Shown here: one piece after another, positions 9,673 through 19,847 of the stretch
Position numbering within the stretch: position 1 is the first letter of the stretch
Layout: each line of letters begins with the position of its first letter
From: Acidobacteriota bacterium
GTDB taxonomy: Bacteria > Acidobacteriota > Vicinamibacteria > Vicinamibacterales > Fen-181
Assembly (NCBI GenBank): GCA_003170135.1
Contig: PMZR01000123.1
Coordinates: 1-56,542, forward strand
DNA length: 56,542 nt
Reading direction: 5' to 3'
The notes under the pieces: model-generated
The model's database searches: none
Seen by the model: the letters and a program-made list of their open reading frames with translations, nothing else
What the model was told of the DNA's origin: nothing
Position numbers and translations under genes: made by a program

Positions 9673-9700
9673 CGGACTTCGGACTCCGGACCCCGGACGA
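9673..9700. repeat. Heptamer tract CGGACYY
   Basis: Units CGGACTT, CGGACTC, CGGACCC and CGGACGA follow each other without a gap, just downstream of the PEGA gene. The tract is the inverse complement of the one at 5868. Confidence 0.85.
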
Positions 9701-9710
9701 CAAGTGCCGC

Positions 9711-10610
9711 TTAGTAAGGCTCCATCGCGCCACGGAACGGGAGGACCTGGCCAGGCACGATGTCGCCGTCCCACGTCATCGGACGGTACCCCTCGGCCTG
9801 CACCTCAATCCGGTGCGGCCCGGGCGTCAACGTGAGCGGCGCCGCGTTGGGCGCGAAGTCGCCGGCGCTCCCGATGTACTCGCCGTCCAGGTAGATGGCC
9901 GCGTCGGCCGGTGAGACGTCGAAACTGACGCCGCCGTAGGCCGTCGCGCCGGGGACGATCCCCACCGACCCCTGGTAGTAGCCGTACACCGGCGGCAGAT
10001 AGCCCGACACCCAGGCGCGCGGATACGCCACCGGGAAGCCAAGCCAGAAGCCGAACCCGAGGTGCAGGCGCGGCCTGAAGTCGTAGTACGGGCGGCTGAA
10101 GAAGTACGGCCGGTACGGCGCGATCCGACCGTAGGACCGGTAGTCGCCACGAGGCGCGACGTAGGCGCGGCCGAAATCCCGCCGCGGTTCGTACCTGGGA
10201 GCGACATACTGGCGCGGAGCCGCGTACTGCCGCCCGCCCGCGTAATCCCGTGGCGCAACGTTCTGACGTGGAGCCGCGTACTGCCGCTGGCCCGCGTAGT
10301 CCCGTGGCGCGACGTTCTGACGCGGAGCTGCGTACTGCCGCGGAGCCGCGTACGCTCGCGGCGCGATGTCCTGCCGCGGGGCCGCGTACTGCCGCGGGCT
10401 CGCCGCGCGCGATCCGGATTGTTGCCGCGGGGCTGCCTGGCGCGCAGCGCCCTGTTGCGGGCTCGTTTCACGCGTGGTGGCGCGCGCGGATTCTCGGCCG
10501 GAAGAACGACCGCGAGTGTCGCGGTTCTGTGCCAGCGCCGCGCTGGGCAGCGTCACCAGGCTGAGCGCGACGAGCAGCGTGGCCGGGGTGAGCGTCTTGA
10601 TGATGTTCAT
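9711..10610 (-). CDS. PEGA-domain envelope protein with AAPRQ repeats
   Basis: The protein has 299 residues: a signal peptide (ending PSAALAQ), then a low-complexity, Arg/Gln/Ala-rich segment of about 130 residues built on repeats such as QYAAPRQ and NVAPRDYAG. An aromatic-rich stretch follows (PYFFSRPYYDFRPRLHLGFGFWLGFP). It ends with a PEGA-type beta-sandwich (GGVSFDVSPADAAIYLDGEYIGSAGDF, about residues 225-295). PEGA domains are thought to anchor proteins at the surface or bind polysaccharide. The repeat part is basic. AGGAGG lies 7 nt before the ATG. Confidence 0.85.
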   Translation of the reverse strand: MNIIKTLTPATLLVALSLVTLPSAALAQNRDTRGRSSGRESARATTRETSPQQGAARQAAPRQQSGSRAASPRQYAAPRQDIAPRAYAAPRQYAAPRQNVAPRDYAGQRQYAAPRQNVAPRDYAGGRQYAAPRQYVAPRYEPRRDFGRAYVAPRGDYRSYGRIAPYRPYFFSRPYYDFRPRLHLGFGFWLGFPVAYPRAWVSGYLPPVYGYYQGSVGIVPGATAYGGVSFDVSPADAAIYLDGEYIGSAGDFAPNAAPLTLTPGPHRIEVQAEGYRPMTWDGDIVPGQVLPFRGAMEPY

Positions 10611-10748
10611 AATGGCCTCCTGGGGCTGCCGCCTCCTATCGCAATCGCGCTGCCATGCGGCGGCGGCCAGATTTGCCAGGAAATACGGCCAGGTTCCTGC
10701 CCCGGCGTCCGCCCCCCTTGTCCCCGTCCGGTGACAGTCGCACCCTCC

Positions 10749-10763
10749 GGGGTCAGGTCTTGA
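10749..10763. repeat. REP-like half element GGGGTCAGGTCTTGA
   Basis: These 15 bases occur just downstream of the ABC permease stop. Their exact complement forms the right arm of the hairpin at 19784-19826. Such GGTCAGGTC sequences are widespread intergenic repeats, often REP-like. Confidence 0.65.
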
Positions 10764-10766
10764 ATT

Positions 10767-13280
10767 TTACTCGGCCCGCAGCGCAATCATCGGATCCACG
10801 CGGGTCGCCCGCCGCGCCGGGATCAGCACCGCGACGAGCGAGACGATCGTCACCAGCGCAAAGACCGCGGCGTAGGTCAGCGGATCGCGTGCGCTGACGT
10901 CGAAGAGCGTGTTCGCGATCGCGTCGCGCGCAAGCGTGGCCAGCAGCAGCGTCAACCCGAAGCCGAGCGCGAGCCCGAGCACGATCTGCCGCGAGCCCTG
11001 CTGCAGCACCATCCCGACGATGCGGCCATAGGTGGCGCCGATCGCCATGCGCACCCCGAATTCCTGCGTGCGCCGGCTGACCGAGAACGACATCACGCCG
11101 TAGATGCCGACTGCGGCCAGCACCGCCGCGACCGTGCCGAAGATCGAGAACATCGTCGCGACGATGCGGCTCCCGGCGAGGTTGCCGTCGATGTTGCGCT
11201 TGGGCGTCCCCACGTAGTAGAGCGGCAGGTTCGGATCGATCTTGTTGACCTCGCGCCGCAGCGCCGCGATGAGCGCGTCCGCGCGCTGCCCGGCGTGCGG
11301 TTTCACGAGGACCGTCCCGAACTGGCTCGCGAGCACGGCCGGCTCCGCCGGGCCGAACGGCACGGAATAGAACGGGACATAGAAGCCGCAGGCGTCCACG
11401 TTCGAATTGTTGTAGGGTCCGAGCATCCGGACCGTCGTGACGACGCCGACGATCGTGCGCCAGGGGCCGTACCGCGGCGTGCTGCCATCGCCGGTGCGGA
11501 AGCGGCGTCCGACGGCGCTGTCGTTCCCGAAGTGCTTCTGCGCGAACGCGGCGTTGACGATCGCCACCGGTTGCCGCGAGTCGAGATCGTCGTCGGTGAA
11601 GCCGCGCCCCTCGACGATTTTCTGGCCGAGGACCGCGAAGAAGCCGGGGGACACCTGTTCGTAATTGGTGTTCGGGCGATCGCGCTTGTCCTTGTACACC
11701 TTGCCGTCGATTTCGATCGGGCCGTTGCCCGAGAACACCATCTTGAACCGGCTCGTCAGCGCCACGCCGTCGAACTCCGGCGAATTCCGAAGCTCGCGCA
11801 GCAGCCGATCGTAGAACAGCCTGCGCGACTCCGACGTTGGATAGTCCGCGTCCATCAGCCCCATCCGGGCCGACATGACGCCGGAGGTGTCGTAGCCGTA
11901 GTCGAGCGTCTGCTGCTTCAGGATCGAGCGCACCTGCAGCAGTGACCCGACGAGCAGGACGCAGGTGACGACGATCTGGAACACCACGAGGGCGCGCGTC
12001 ACCAGGCTGACGCCGCGGCCGGTGCTGCCGCGCCCGCCGTCCCTCAGGACCGCGGCCGCGCCAACGCGCGTGGCCATCCACGCCGGCAGCAGCCCGGAGA
12101 CGAGCGCGGCGGCGCCCGCCGCGCCCACCGTGACGACGAGCGCGAGGTGGTCGATCTCGAACGTCATCCACGACGGCGGCGGGTCGTCCATGTTGCGCAG
12201 CGCGGCCGACAGCCAGTCGGTGGACAGGTAGGCGAGGCCGATGCCGATGAGCGCGCCGGCCGCGGCCACGAGCAGGCTCTCGGTCAGCATCTGGCGCATC
12301 AACCGGATGCGGGTGGCGCCGAGCGACGAACGGATGGCGAGCTCCCTGGCGCGCAGCGTCGCGCGGGCAAACTGCATGTTCATCACGTTCACGCACGCCA
12401 TCAGCAGCACGCCGACGCAGAACCCCAGCATCGTCACCAGGGTGCCGCGCAGCTGTGGCGAGGTCATCGTCTTGATGAGGGGCTCCACGAGGCCGGTGTT
12501 GAATGGCTTGTTGGTGGCGGCGTAAGCCCTCGCGAAACGCCGGGCGAAGGTTGTCATCTCGGCCTGGGCCTGCTCCGGCGACACGCCTCGCTTGATCAGG
12601 CCGAGAACGGCCGGGGCGTTGGCCCGTGGGTCGTTCCTCGGCAGAACGGGGTATTCGCTGTACAGCGGGATCCACACCTGCTCGGTGTTGGGGAAATCGA
12701 AGCCTGCGGGCATCACGCCGATGATGGTGGCCGGCGCGCCGTTCGTCCGGACGGCCTTGCCGACGATGTCCGGCGAGCCGCCGAAGTCGCGCTGCCAGAT
12801 GCCGTGGCTGATGAGCGCAACTTTCACGGCGCCCGGCTTGTTGTCCTCAGCCGTGAAATCGCGGCCCATCATCGGCCCGATGCCGAGAATGCGCAGGAAA
12901 TCCTGGGTGACGTACGAGCCGATGTAGCGCCGGGGCTGGCCATTGACCGTGATGTTCACGGTTGACCCGTCCAGGTGGGCGGCCATCAATTCGAAGGACT
13001 TCTGCTCGGAGACCAGTTCCGCGTAGTCCATCGAGAGAATCTGGCCGCTGACGCCGGCGAAGGTGGCGCTCGAGGGATCGATGAAGTTGACGCTCATCAT
13101 CCGCCCGGCGTTGGGAAACGAGAAGCCGCGCAGCATGATGCCGTTGACGACGGCGAACATCGTCGTCACGGCGCAGATGCCGAGCGCCAGCACGATGATC
13201 GCCAGCGCGCAGAACGACTTTTCCTTGACCAGCACGCGCAGTCCGACGCGAAGGTCGCGCGTGAAGGTGTCAGCAAGCAT
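10767..13280 (-). CDS. ABC transporter permease, acidobacterial duplicated type
   Basis: The protein has 837 residues from ATG 13280. It contains two copies of the MacB periplasmic core plus FtsX membrane domain: a first TM near residue 20-45 (FCALAIIVLALGICAVTTMF), core 1 to about 250, TMs about 280-400, then a second TM (LVVFQIVVTCVLLVGSLL), core 2 and a final FtsX block ending VALIPARRATRVDPMIALRAE. This is the duplicated orphan permease architecture common in Acidobacteriota, usually encoded without an ATPase, as here. Export or envelope signalling is the usual guess; the substrate is unknown. GAGG lies 8 nt upstream of the chosen start. Confidence 0.9.
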   Translation of the reverse strand: MLADTFTRDLRVGLRVLVKEKSFCALAIIVLALGICAVTTMFAVVNGIMLRGFSFPNAGRMMSVNFIDPSSATFAGVSGQILSMDYAELVSEQKSFELMAAHLDGSTVNITVNGQPRRYIGSYVTQDFLRILGIGPMMGRDFTAEDNKPGAVKVALISHGIWQRDFGGSPDIVGKAVRTNGAPATIIGVMPAGFDFPNTEQVWIPLYSEYPVLPRNDPRANAPAVLGLIKRGVSPEQAQAEMTTFARRFARAYAATNKPFNTGLVEPLIKTMTSPQLRGTLVTMLGFCVGVLLMACVNVMNMQFARATLRARELAIRSSLGATRIRLMRQMLTESLLVAAAGALIGIGLAYLSTDWLSAALRNMDDPPPSWMTFEIDHLALVVTVGAAGAAALVSGLLPAWMATRVGAAAVLRDGGRGSTGRGVSLVTRALVVFQIVVTCVLLVGSLLQVRSILKQQTLDYGYDTSGVMSARMGLMDADYPTSESRRLFYDRLLRELRNSPEFDGVALTSRFKMVFSGNGPIEIDGKVYKDKRDRPNTNYEQVSPGFFAVLGQKIVEGRGFTDDDLDSRQPVAIVNAAFAQKHFGNDSAVGRRFRTGDGSTPRYGPWRTIVGVVTTVRMLGPYNNSNVDACGFYVPFYSVPFGPAEPAVLASQFGTVLVKPHAGQRADALIAALRREVNKIDPNLPLYYVGTPKRNIDGNLAGSRIVATMFSIFGTVAAVLAAVGIYGVMSFSVSRRTQEFGVRMAIGATYGRIVGMVLQQGSRQIVLGLALGFGLTLLLATLARDAIANTLFDVSARDPLTYAAVFALVTIVSLVAVLIPARRATRVDPMIALRAE

Positions 13281-13449
13281 GGCGGTCGCCTCGGGGGGGC
13301 GGGTCCGGAGGTTGTACGGATGTAGACGGCTGGGGCGCCTCGAACGTTCCAGGAACGGCAAAATCGGCCCGTGCTACGGCGATGGCCGAATCGAAGGCGC
13401 GGCACGCAGACGACACGTAAAATCACAAAATAGACACGTTCGGCTGAGC

Positions 13450-13478
13450 TTGACAGCGGCGCGAGATAGGCCTACTTT
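13450..13478 (+). promoter_or_regulatory. Sigma-70-like promoter
   Basis: TTGACA (13450-13455), a 17-nt spacer, then TACTTT (13473-13478). It points away from the permease gene into a spacer that has no convincing protein gene and ends in a strong terminator. Confidence 0.5.
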
Positions 13479-13484
13479 GGGTTC

Positions 13485-13740
13485 GAACTCAAGGCAACCC
13501 ACTTCAGTCGTCGGGCACCTGTTCCGCAACGGGCGCTCGGCAGGAGGCACTGGCGGAGCGGGCTCTTTGCGCCCCCTCCCGGAAGCGTCGTCAGCGTCGT
13601 CATTCGTGGCGTCACGTGGATCTGCACGATCGACCAGGTGACGGACACGGCCTCAACGACGAGGTGATCATGGAGACTGAGATGCCGCCGGGTGTTTGAA
13701 GGCCCGCCGGGAGAAAACGAGCTCTCGGCGGGCCTTCTTC
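13485..13740 (+). ncRNA. Candidate small RNA or leader transcript
   Basis: The roughly 255-nt stretch lies between the promoter at 13450 and the hairpin terminator at 13701. Short hairpins such as CCGCAACGG are visible. An open frame without a good start ends in a tiny peptide METEMPPGV (13671-13700), whose stop abuts the terminator. I recognise no known RNA family. The alternative is a decayed gene. Confidence 0.35.
13701..13734 (+). terminator. Strong intrinsic terminator, possibly bidirectional
   Basis: GGCCCGCCGGGAG pairs with CTCTCGGCGGGCC around a short AAAACGAG loop, followed by TTCTTC on the plus strand. It may serve both the candidate small RNA and, weakly, the convergent cyclase gene ending at 13770. 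Confidence 0.75.
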
Positions 13741-13769
13741 GTTCATGACCTCGCCCGCCTCCGTCCGCG

Positions 13770-14735
13770 CTACTTGCGCACGCGCATCCCGCTCGCGTCG
13801 TCCCACTGCAGGATCTTGTCGCTCTTCGGCAGCGGGGCATCCGCAACTTCACCCACCGACACGCCGTACTTCCAGCCCGCGGGACAGATCGCAACGTAGC
13901 GAGCGTAGCCGCCGGTGCCGCCGCCGAACTTCGGGTAGCCGATGGCGACGAGGCAGCCGGTCTCGGCGACCTGGTCGAGGTTTGCGACACCTTCCGCCTG
14001 CGTGTAGCCGTTGTGCATCAACCAGTGCTCGCCCTCGAGCGTCGGCGTGGTGTCGGTGTCGAGCGGTTCGTGTCCGTGAAACAGGATGTGGCGCTGCAGG
14101 TGCAGGAACTTCAGCGCGTCCAGCGACACGCCGGGAAAGACCGCGCGCGTCGCGAGCGTGGGATTGGGCCACTCCTTCGACCAGTCCGACCGGACCATCA
14201 CCACCGAGCCCGCCGGGATCCTGCCGTGGCTGGCCTCGAAGTGTTCGACGTCGGCCACCTGCAGGTGGTATCCCGGATTCTGTGCGAGCTGGCTGACGAT
14301 CGAGATGACGACCAGCGGTCGCACCGCGTAGGTGGCGGGCAACTCGTCGATGGCGGGATATTCCGGCGCCCAGTGCGCTGGCGGATCGAGTTGCGTGCCG
14401 AGCTGGTCGGTCGAAAGCCGGTAGGCGGTCGCCTGGAAGCCGTCCGGCGCGTAATCGTACGGCTTGAGGGTGGCCGGGTTCACGGTCGGCGCGAACGTTG
14501 ACGGGCCGAATCCCTTCCACACCGGGATGGACGGCGTGATCGTGTGGGTGAGGTCGATGTACTTGGCCCCTTTGAGCGACTGGTCGTAGACCTGCCACAG
14601 TCCGGGAGCGGCGGCTGTCTGCGAGGTCGGAGCCGCGGTGCGCGCACACGCTGAAGCCGCGACGACTGCGAGCGCGACCGGGAGAAGCCGGCAGCGCAGC
14701 CGGGGATGACCGGCACCTGAACCTTCGATTGCCAC
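13770..14735 (-). CDS. Cyclase/kynurenine-formamidase-like lipoprotein
   Basis: The protein has 321 residues from a GTG at 14735 with GGGAGGA 4 nt upstream. The start has a lipobox-like signal (VVAASAC), so a membrane-anchored periplasmic lipoprotein is likely. The cyclase-family core contains YIDLTHTITPSIPVW, QLGTQLDPPAHW (metal-binding His), VMVRSDWSKEW, FHGHEPLDTDTTP and a conserved GCLVAIGYPKFGGGTG. The family includes arylformamidase and related metal-dependent hydrolases; the substrate here is unknown. It follows the AmpG-like permease by 65 nt and may be cotranscribed. Confidence 0.85.
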   Translation of the reverse strand: MAIEGSGAGHPRLRCRLLPVALAVVAASACARTAAPTSQTAAAPGLWQVYDQSLKGAKYIDLTHTITPSIPVWKGFGPSTFAPTVNPATLKPYDYAPDGFQATAYRLSTDQLGTQLDPPAHWAPEYPAIDELPATYAVRPLVVISIVSQLAQNPGYHLQVADVEHFEASHGRIPAGSVVMVRSDWSKEWPNPTLATRAVFPGVSLDALKFLHLQRHILFHGHEPLDTDTTPTLEGEHWLMHNGYTQAEGVANLDQVAETGCLVAIGYPKFGGGTGGYARYVAICPAGWKYGVSVGEVADAPLPKSDKILQWDDASGMRVRK

Positions 14736-14800
14736 GGGTCCTCCCTGTTCACGAACGACGCGTTCGATGGACCTTCGCATCCGAACCGCGCGCGCGTCCG

Positions 14801-16390
14801 TCAGCCGATCTCCGACCGCATCGAGTCGTCCGCGGCCGCGCCATGCCGCGCCGCGACGACGGCGGCGACAAACAGGCCGCCGATGACGGCGCACACGACG
14901 ATCCCGACCAGCTGCACCCAGTCGGGAATCGAGACCGGGTGCGCCACCTGCCAGATTGCCGCGCGCAGATCGAACGCGGCATGCGCTTCGCGCATCGTCT
15001 TCAACGCGGCGAGCAGCGCCACGACCGCAAGCACGAACACGCCCGTGCCGATTGCGCCCGTCACGCCGCGCAGCGCGATCGCGGTCCCGCCCAGGGGCAC
15101 GCGGTCGGTCACCGGCTCGACGGTGAACTCCGGATCGCGCACGCCGATGGGCACGAAGCGCTGGAGCATCACGAGGCCCGGGATCCCGGTGACGAGCGTG
15201 GCCAGGAAGAACGGGCCCCAGCCCAGCGCGTCGGCGGCGAACCCGGCCACGGGGCCGGCCACCAGGCGGGGCAGCGCGAAGAGGCTCGAGAAGAGCGCGT
15301 ATTGCGTGGCCGAGAACCGCTTCTGCGTCATCCGCAACAGGAGCACCGAGAAGGCCGCCGTGCTGATCCCGGCAACCAGCAGCTCGAACCCGATCGCGCC
15401 GTACATCAGCGTCACGGTCGGCGCGCTGGCCTGCGCGATCAGGTAGTAGCCGATGTTGGCGAAGATCTGGACGACACCGAAGATCCACAGCGCGTGGCCG
15501 AGCCCGATGAGCGTCGTGATCCAGCCGCCGAGCAGGGCACCGATGATCGTCGCGAACACCCCGATCGTCGCGAGCGCGATGCCGCGCTGGTCCGCGGTGT
15601 ATCCCATGTCGATCAGGAACGGCCGCGTGAGCGACTGCGTCAGCTGGTCGGACAGCTTGTAGAGCAGCACGAACGCGAGGATCTCGAGCGCCCGGTGGCG
15701 GGCCAGGAACCCGATGAACGGCAGCCAGACGGCATCACGAAGGGATCGCGGCGCGGTCTGATGCTCCTCCGGTTCAGGCGCCTTCCACGTGAGGATGAGC
15801 GTCGGTATGTAGACGGCCGCGAGCAGGACGTTCACCGCGGGCCAGCCGTACCGTCCCGCCAGCGTGATGGCGAGGCCGCCCGACACCAGCATCGCCAGGC
15901 GGTACACCGCGATGCGCGCGCCAACGGCCGTCCCCTGCTCGTCCTTGCGCAGCACCTCCACGGCGTACGCGTCGATGGCGATGTCCTGCGACGCGGACGC
16001 GAGCGCGATGCCCAGCGCGATGGCGCCGACCACCCACAGCATCTCGGGCCGACGCCCCACGCCGGCGAGCAGGAGTCCGAGCACCGCCAGCGCGATCTGC
16101 GTGACGGCCATCCAGCCGCGCCTGCGTCCCCAGAATGGCGGGACGTACCGGTCCATCAACGGCGACCAGACGACCTTGAACGCCCAGGGCGCCTGCGCCA
16201 GCGTGAACAGCCCGACGACGCGGATGTCCACGCCGATCGATCGCATCCAGTCGGGGACGGAGTACCAGACGAGGCCGAGCGGGAGCCCCGAGGAGAAGGA
16301 CAGGAGCGCGACCGAGGCCGTGCGCCACGAGCGCATCGCGCGCGCCAGCGACACCAGCGCGCCGGGTCTGTCGGTCTGCTGCGCCGCCAC
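14801..16390 (-). CDS. MFS permease, AmpG-like
   Basis: The protein has 529 residues with about 12-14 predicted membrane helices. The AmpG-type signature includes FSSGLPLGLVWYSVPDWM, TLAQAPWAFKVVWSPLMDR, WGRRRGWM, SQDIAIDAYAVEVL and YKLSDQLTQSLTRPFL. AmpG imports anhydro-muropeptides for cell-wall recycling and can signal beta-lactamase induction. The two carboxy-terminal helices beyond the usual 12 are common in this subfamily. The neighbouring cyclase-type lipoprotein and the mtgA gene further on are consistent with envelope turnover, but that link is inference. Confidence 0.85.
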   Translation of the reverse strand: MAAQQTDRPGALVSLARAMRSWRTASVALLSFSSGLPLGLVWYSVPDWMRSIGVDIRVVGLFTLAQAPWAFKVVWSPLMDRYVPPFWGRRRGWMAVTQIALAVLGLLLAGVGRRPEMLWVVGAIALGIALASASQDIAIDAYAVEVLRKDEQGTAVGARIAVYRLAMLVSGGLAITLAGRYGWPAVNVLLAAVYIPTLILTWKAPEPEEHQTAPRSLRDAVWLPFIGFLARHRALEILAFVLLYKLSDQLTQSLTRPFLIDMGYTADQRGIALATIGVFATIIGALLGGWITTLIGLGHALWIFGVVQIFANIGYYLIAQASAPTVTLMYGAIGFELLVAGISTAAFSVLLLRMTQKRFSATQYALFSSLFALPRLVAGPVAGFAADALGWGPFFLATLVTGIPGLVMLQRFVPIGVRDPEFTVEPVTDRVPLGGTAIALRGVTGAIGTGVFVLAVVALLAALKTMREAHAAFDLRAAIWQVAHPVSIPDWVQLVGIVVCAVIGGLFVAAVVAARHGAAADDSMRSEIG

Positions 16391-16515
16391 GTCGTCTCCT
16401 TGCTGGAGGGCCTCGGTTCTGCCGCACGCGCGACCACTCGAGCTTCACGCTGCCGCGAAGCCGAAGCCGCGCCTGAGCCATCGAGTATACGACGCGCGCG
16501 GTCGCGTGCGCTCCC

Positions 16516-16752
16516 TCAGACCTCGGACGATTCCGATTCACCGGACGCGCTCGCCTGGTGTTCGAGAATATCGCCTGGCTGGCACCCGAGCGCTGCGCAG
16601 ATGGCGTCGAGCGTCGAGAAGCGGACGGCGCGTGCCTTGTTCTGCTTGAGGATCGAGAGGTTCGCCAGCGTCACGCCGACGCGCTCCGAGAGCTGGGTCA
16701 GCGTCATCTTGCGCTTGACGAGCATCAGGTCGAGATTCACGACAATGGCCAT
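16516..16752 (-). CDS. XRE/Cro-type helix-turn-helix regulator
   Basis: A 78-residue protein. The HTH has the YozG/Cro-like form MLVKRKMTLTQLSERVGVT, NLSILKQNKARAVRFSTLDAICAALGCQPGDIL. Such short regulators usually follow a DUF2975 membrane protein, as here: its start is 8 nt after the DUF2975 stop. The ATG at 16752 matches the family start. Confidence 0.85.
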   Translation of the reverse strand: MAIVVNLDLMLVKRKMTLTQLSERVGVTLANLSILKQNKARAVRFSTLDAICAALGCQPGDILEHQASASGESESSEV

Positions 16753-16760
16753 GGCGCGCC

Positions 16761-17096
16761 TCAGATCGTCAGGTCCTGGTCGTTCTGCAGCCTGACGCCC
16801 GCCTCGAACGCGTACGCGATCGCGAGCATCACCAACCCGATGACGACCGTCTCCCAGCTGAAGCGCAGCGCGTACCCCACCGACGCGCCGGGAAGCGCCT
16901 GCCTGATCGCGCCCGATTGGATGGCGCTCACCGCGGCGATGAATTGCCGCGCGTCGCGCACCGGCCCGATGGCGATGACGACCCACGCGATCCGGCGAAT
17001 CCGTTTCGGATTGAGCGGATCGAAGGGATGTCCGCGCTTGACCGCGCGCAACAACTGGCGCAGTTGTTGACAGGTCCACAGGAAGATCGCCGTCAT
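16761..17096 (-). CDS. DUF2975 membrane protein, amino-terminally truncated
   Basis: The 111-residue frame covers only the carboxy two thirds of DUF2975: LRQLLRAVKRGHPFDPLNPKRIRRIAWVV followed by two membrane helices (about residues 38-58 and 83-98) and the end LQNDQDLTI. Full-length members have about 160-190 residues and four helices. The ATG at 17096 lies 18 nt downstream of the ahcY terminator with no room for the missing part, so a deletion has joined the terminator to the gene. It has no visible promoter of its own. Confidence 0.75.
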   Translation of the reverse strand: MTAIFLWTCQQLRQLLRAVKRGHPFDPLNPKRIRRIAWVVIAIGPVRDARQFIAAVSAIQSGAIRQALPGASVGYALRFSWETVVIGLVMLAIAYAFEAGVRLQNDQDLTI

Positions 17097-17113
17097 TAGC
17101 GCTGGCTCGGTAC

Positions 17114-17142
17114 AAAAAAAGGGCGGACCCGAAAGTCCGCCC
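17114..17142 (-). terminator. Intrinsic terminator of ahcY
   Basis: On the minus strand GGGCGGAC pairs with GTCCGCCC around a 6-nt loop and is followed by seven T residues. It lies about 100 nt downstream of the ahcY stop. Confidence 0.85.
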
Positions 17143-17190
17143 TCGCATTCGCGCAAATTGCCGTTTCGACCTGCGGCCCGCCGCCAGGCC

Positions 17191-17240
17191 GCCCGCCTTC
17201 CGCCCCCCGCCTTGCGCCTCCCGCTCCGCCGCCCGCCTTC
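17191..17240. repeat. Heptamer tract YYCCGCC
   Basis: Units GCCCGCC, TTCCGCC, CCCCGCC, TTGCGCC, TCCCGCT and GCCCGCC give a degenerate period of seven in the spacer directly after ahcY. Confidence 0.7.
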
Positions 17241-17245
17241 GTTGA

Positions 17246-18745
<1,500 letters not shown>

Positions 18746-18759
18746 GATCCAGTCCTCCT

Positions 18760-19710
18760 CTACGTTCCGGTTGAAATCGAGCGCGACGTGGTCGCGACGA
18801 ACAAACTCGGCCCCTTGACGCCGGGCTCCACGGGAAGCGCGTGCCAGCGCAACGGTCCGAACCCTGCGCCGGTGCACCAGCGTTCGACCTGCCGCTCCGA
18901 GAACCCCAGCCACACGTGTCCCATCGTCTGGCGATACTCGTCGTGGTTGTGCGGCAGCATGTCGGCGATGAGCAGCCGGCCGCCGCGACAGAGCACGCGC
19001 GCCGCCTCGGCGAGGACACGCGCCGGATCCGCCGTGTGGTGCAGGACCAGGATCGCCACTGCCGCGTGCACCTCGCCGTCTTCGAGAGGCAGCGCTTCGA
19101 GCGTGCCGCGGCGAATGGTGACGTTCGAATGCTCCCGCAGCCGTTCCCGGGCCGCCCCCAGCATCTCGTTCGAGCTGTCGATGGCAACGACGCTGCCGAC
19201 AAACGGCGCCAGCGCTTCGCTGACCTGCCCGGTGCCGCAGCCCAGATCGCCCACGGTCCAGGTCGGATCCAGCAGCCCGAGCAGCGGGCGCAGGTGGCTG
19301 TCGCGGCCGAACAACTCGGCCCTGACGTGATCCCACTGGCCGGCGGCCGACGAGAAGAACTTCTCGGATTTCGAGCGGCGCTCGGCAACCACGCTCTTCA
19401 GCCGGGCCTCGTCCTGGAGCGCCTCGGCCGTCTCCCGGACCTGTTCGTGAATGAGCAGCCACAATCGCCGGCGCGCCGCGTCGAGATCGTCAACGGGCAG
19501 GCTGTAATAACGGCTGGTTCCCTCGCGCCGGCAGGCGACCCATCCCCCGTCGCTCAGCGTCTTCAGGTGCCGGCTGACGGTCGATTGCGGCAGCTGGATG
19601 ACATCGCACAGCTCGGACACGGTCAGTTCGTGGCGCCCAAGCACCCCGAGCATGCGCGCACGCAGCGCGTCGGCCACGATGGAAAGCTGGTCGAGGACTG
19701 GAGTAATCAC
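18760..19710 (-). CDS. ArsR-family regulator fused to SAM methyltransferase domain
   Basis: A 316-residue protein from GTG 19710 (an ATG at 19746 is the alternative). Residues about 1-80 form an ArsR winged helix ([44 protein letters not shown]). Residues about 130-280 form a class I methyltransferase ([15 protein letters not shown], motif GDLGCGTG). No metal-binding cysteine pair is evident in the DNA-binding domain. Similar fusions sit upstream of ahcY or metH genes and are thought to sense SAM or S-adenosylhomocysteine, like the SahR group. The AT-rich dyad touching the start suggests autoregulation. Regulation of the methyl cycle is therefore the best guess; methylation of a substrate is not excluded. 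Confidence 0.85.
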   Translation of the reverse strand: MITPVLDQLSIVADALRARMLGVLGRHELTVSELCDVIQLPQSTVSRHLKTLSDGGWVACRREGTSRYYSLPVDDLDAARRRLWLLIHEQVRETAEALQDEARLKSVVAERRSKSEKFFSSAAGQWDHVRAELFGRDSHLRPLLGLLDPTWTVGDLGCGTGQVSEALAPFVGSVVAIDSSNEMLGAARERLREHSNVTIRRGTLEALPLEDGEVHAAVAILVLHHTADPARVLAEAARVLCRGGRLLIADMLPHNHDEYRQTMGHVWLGFSERQVERWCTGAGFGPLRWHALPVEPGVKGPSLFVATTSRSISTGT

Positions 19711-19730
19711 GGCTATATATTCGTATATCC
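19711..19730 (-). promoter_or_regulatory. AT-rich dyad at the start of the ArsR-methyltransferase gene
   Basis: The plus strand reads ggctatatattcgtatatcc, an imperfect inverted repeat directly adjacent to the GTG. It stands out in a GC-rich region. A TTGACA lies upstream at 19766-19761 on the minus strand. It is a likely operator for the encoded regulator, by inference. Confidence 0.5.
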
Positions 19731-19783
19731 GGATGAAGCGTTGCATGGATGGGCGCGGGTTGTCAAGCCGGCAGCAATGACGA

Positions 19784-19826
19784 GGGGCCAGGTCGTGAAA
19801 AAACCACGGAATCAAGACCTGACCCC
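19784..19826. repeat. REP-like hairpin
   Basis: GGGGCCAGGTCGTGA (19784-19798) pairs with TCAAGACCTGACCCC (19812-19826), 13 of 15 positions, around an A-rich loop. The right arm is the exact complement of the element at 10749. It lies between the divergent ArsR-methyltransferase and mtgA genes. Confidence 0.7.
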
Positions 19827-19847
19827 ACGAGGTAGAATCCGCGGGGC

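Noticed and set aside
13470..13505. A tRNA-like GGGTTCGAACTC sequence
   Set aside because: The T-loop-like word is present, but no anticodon arm or acceptor stem can be formed around it.
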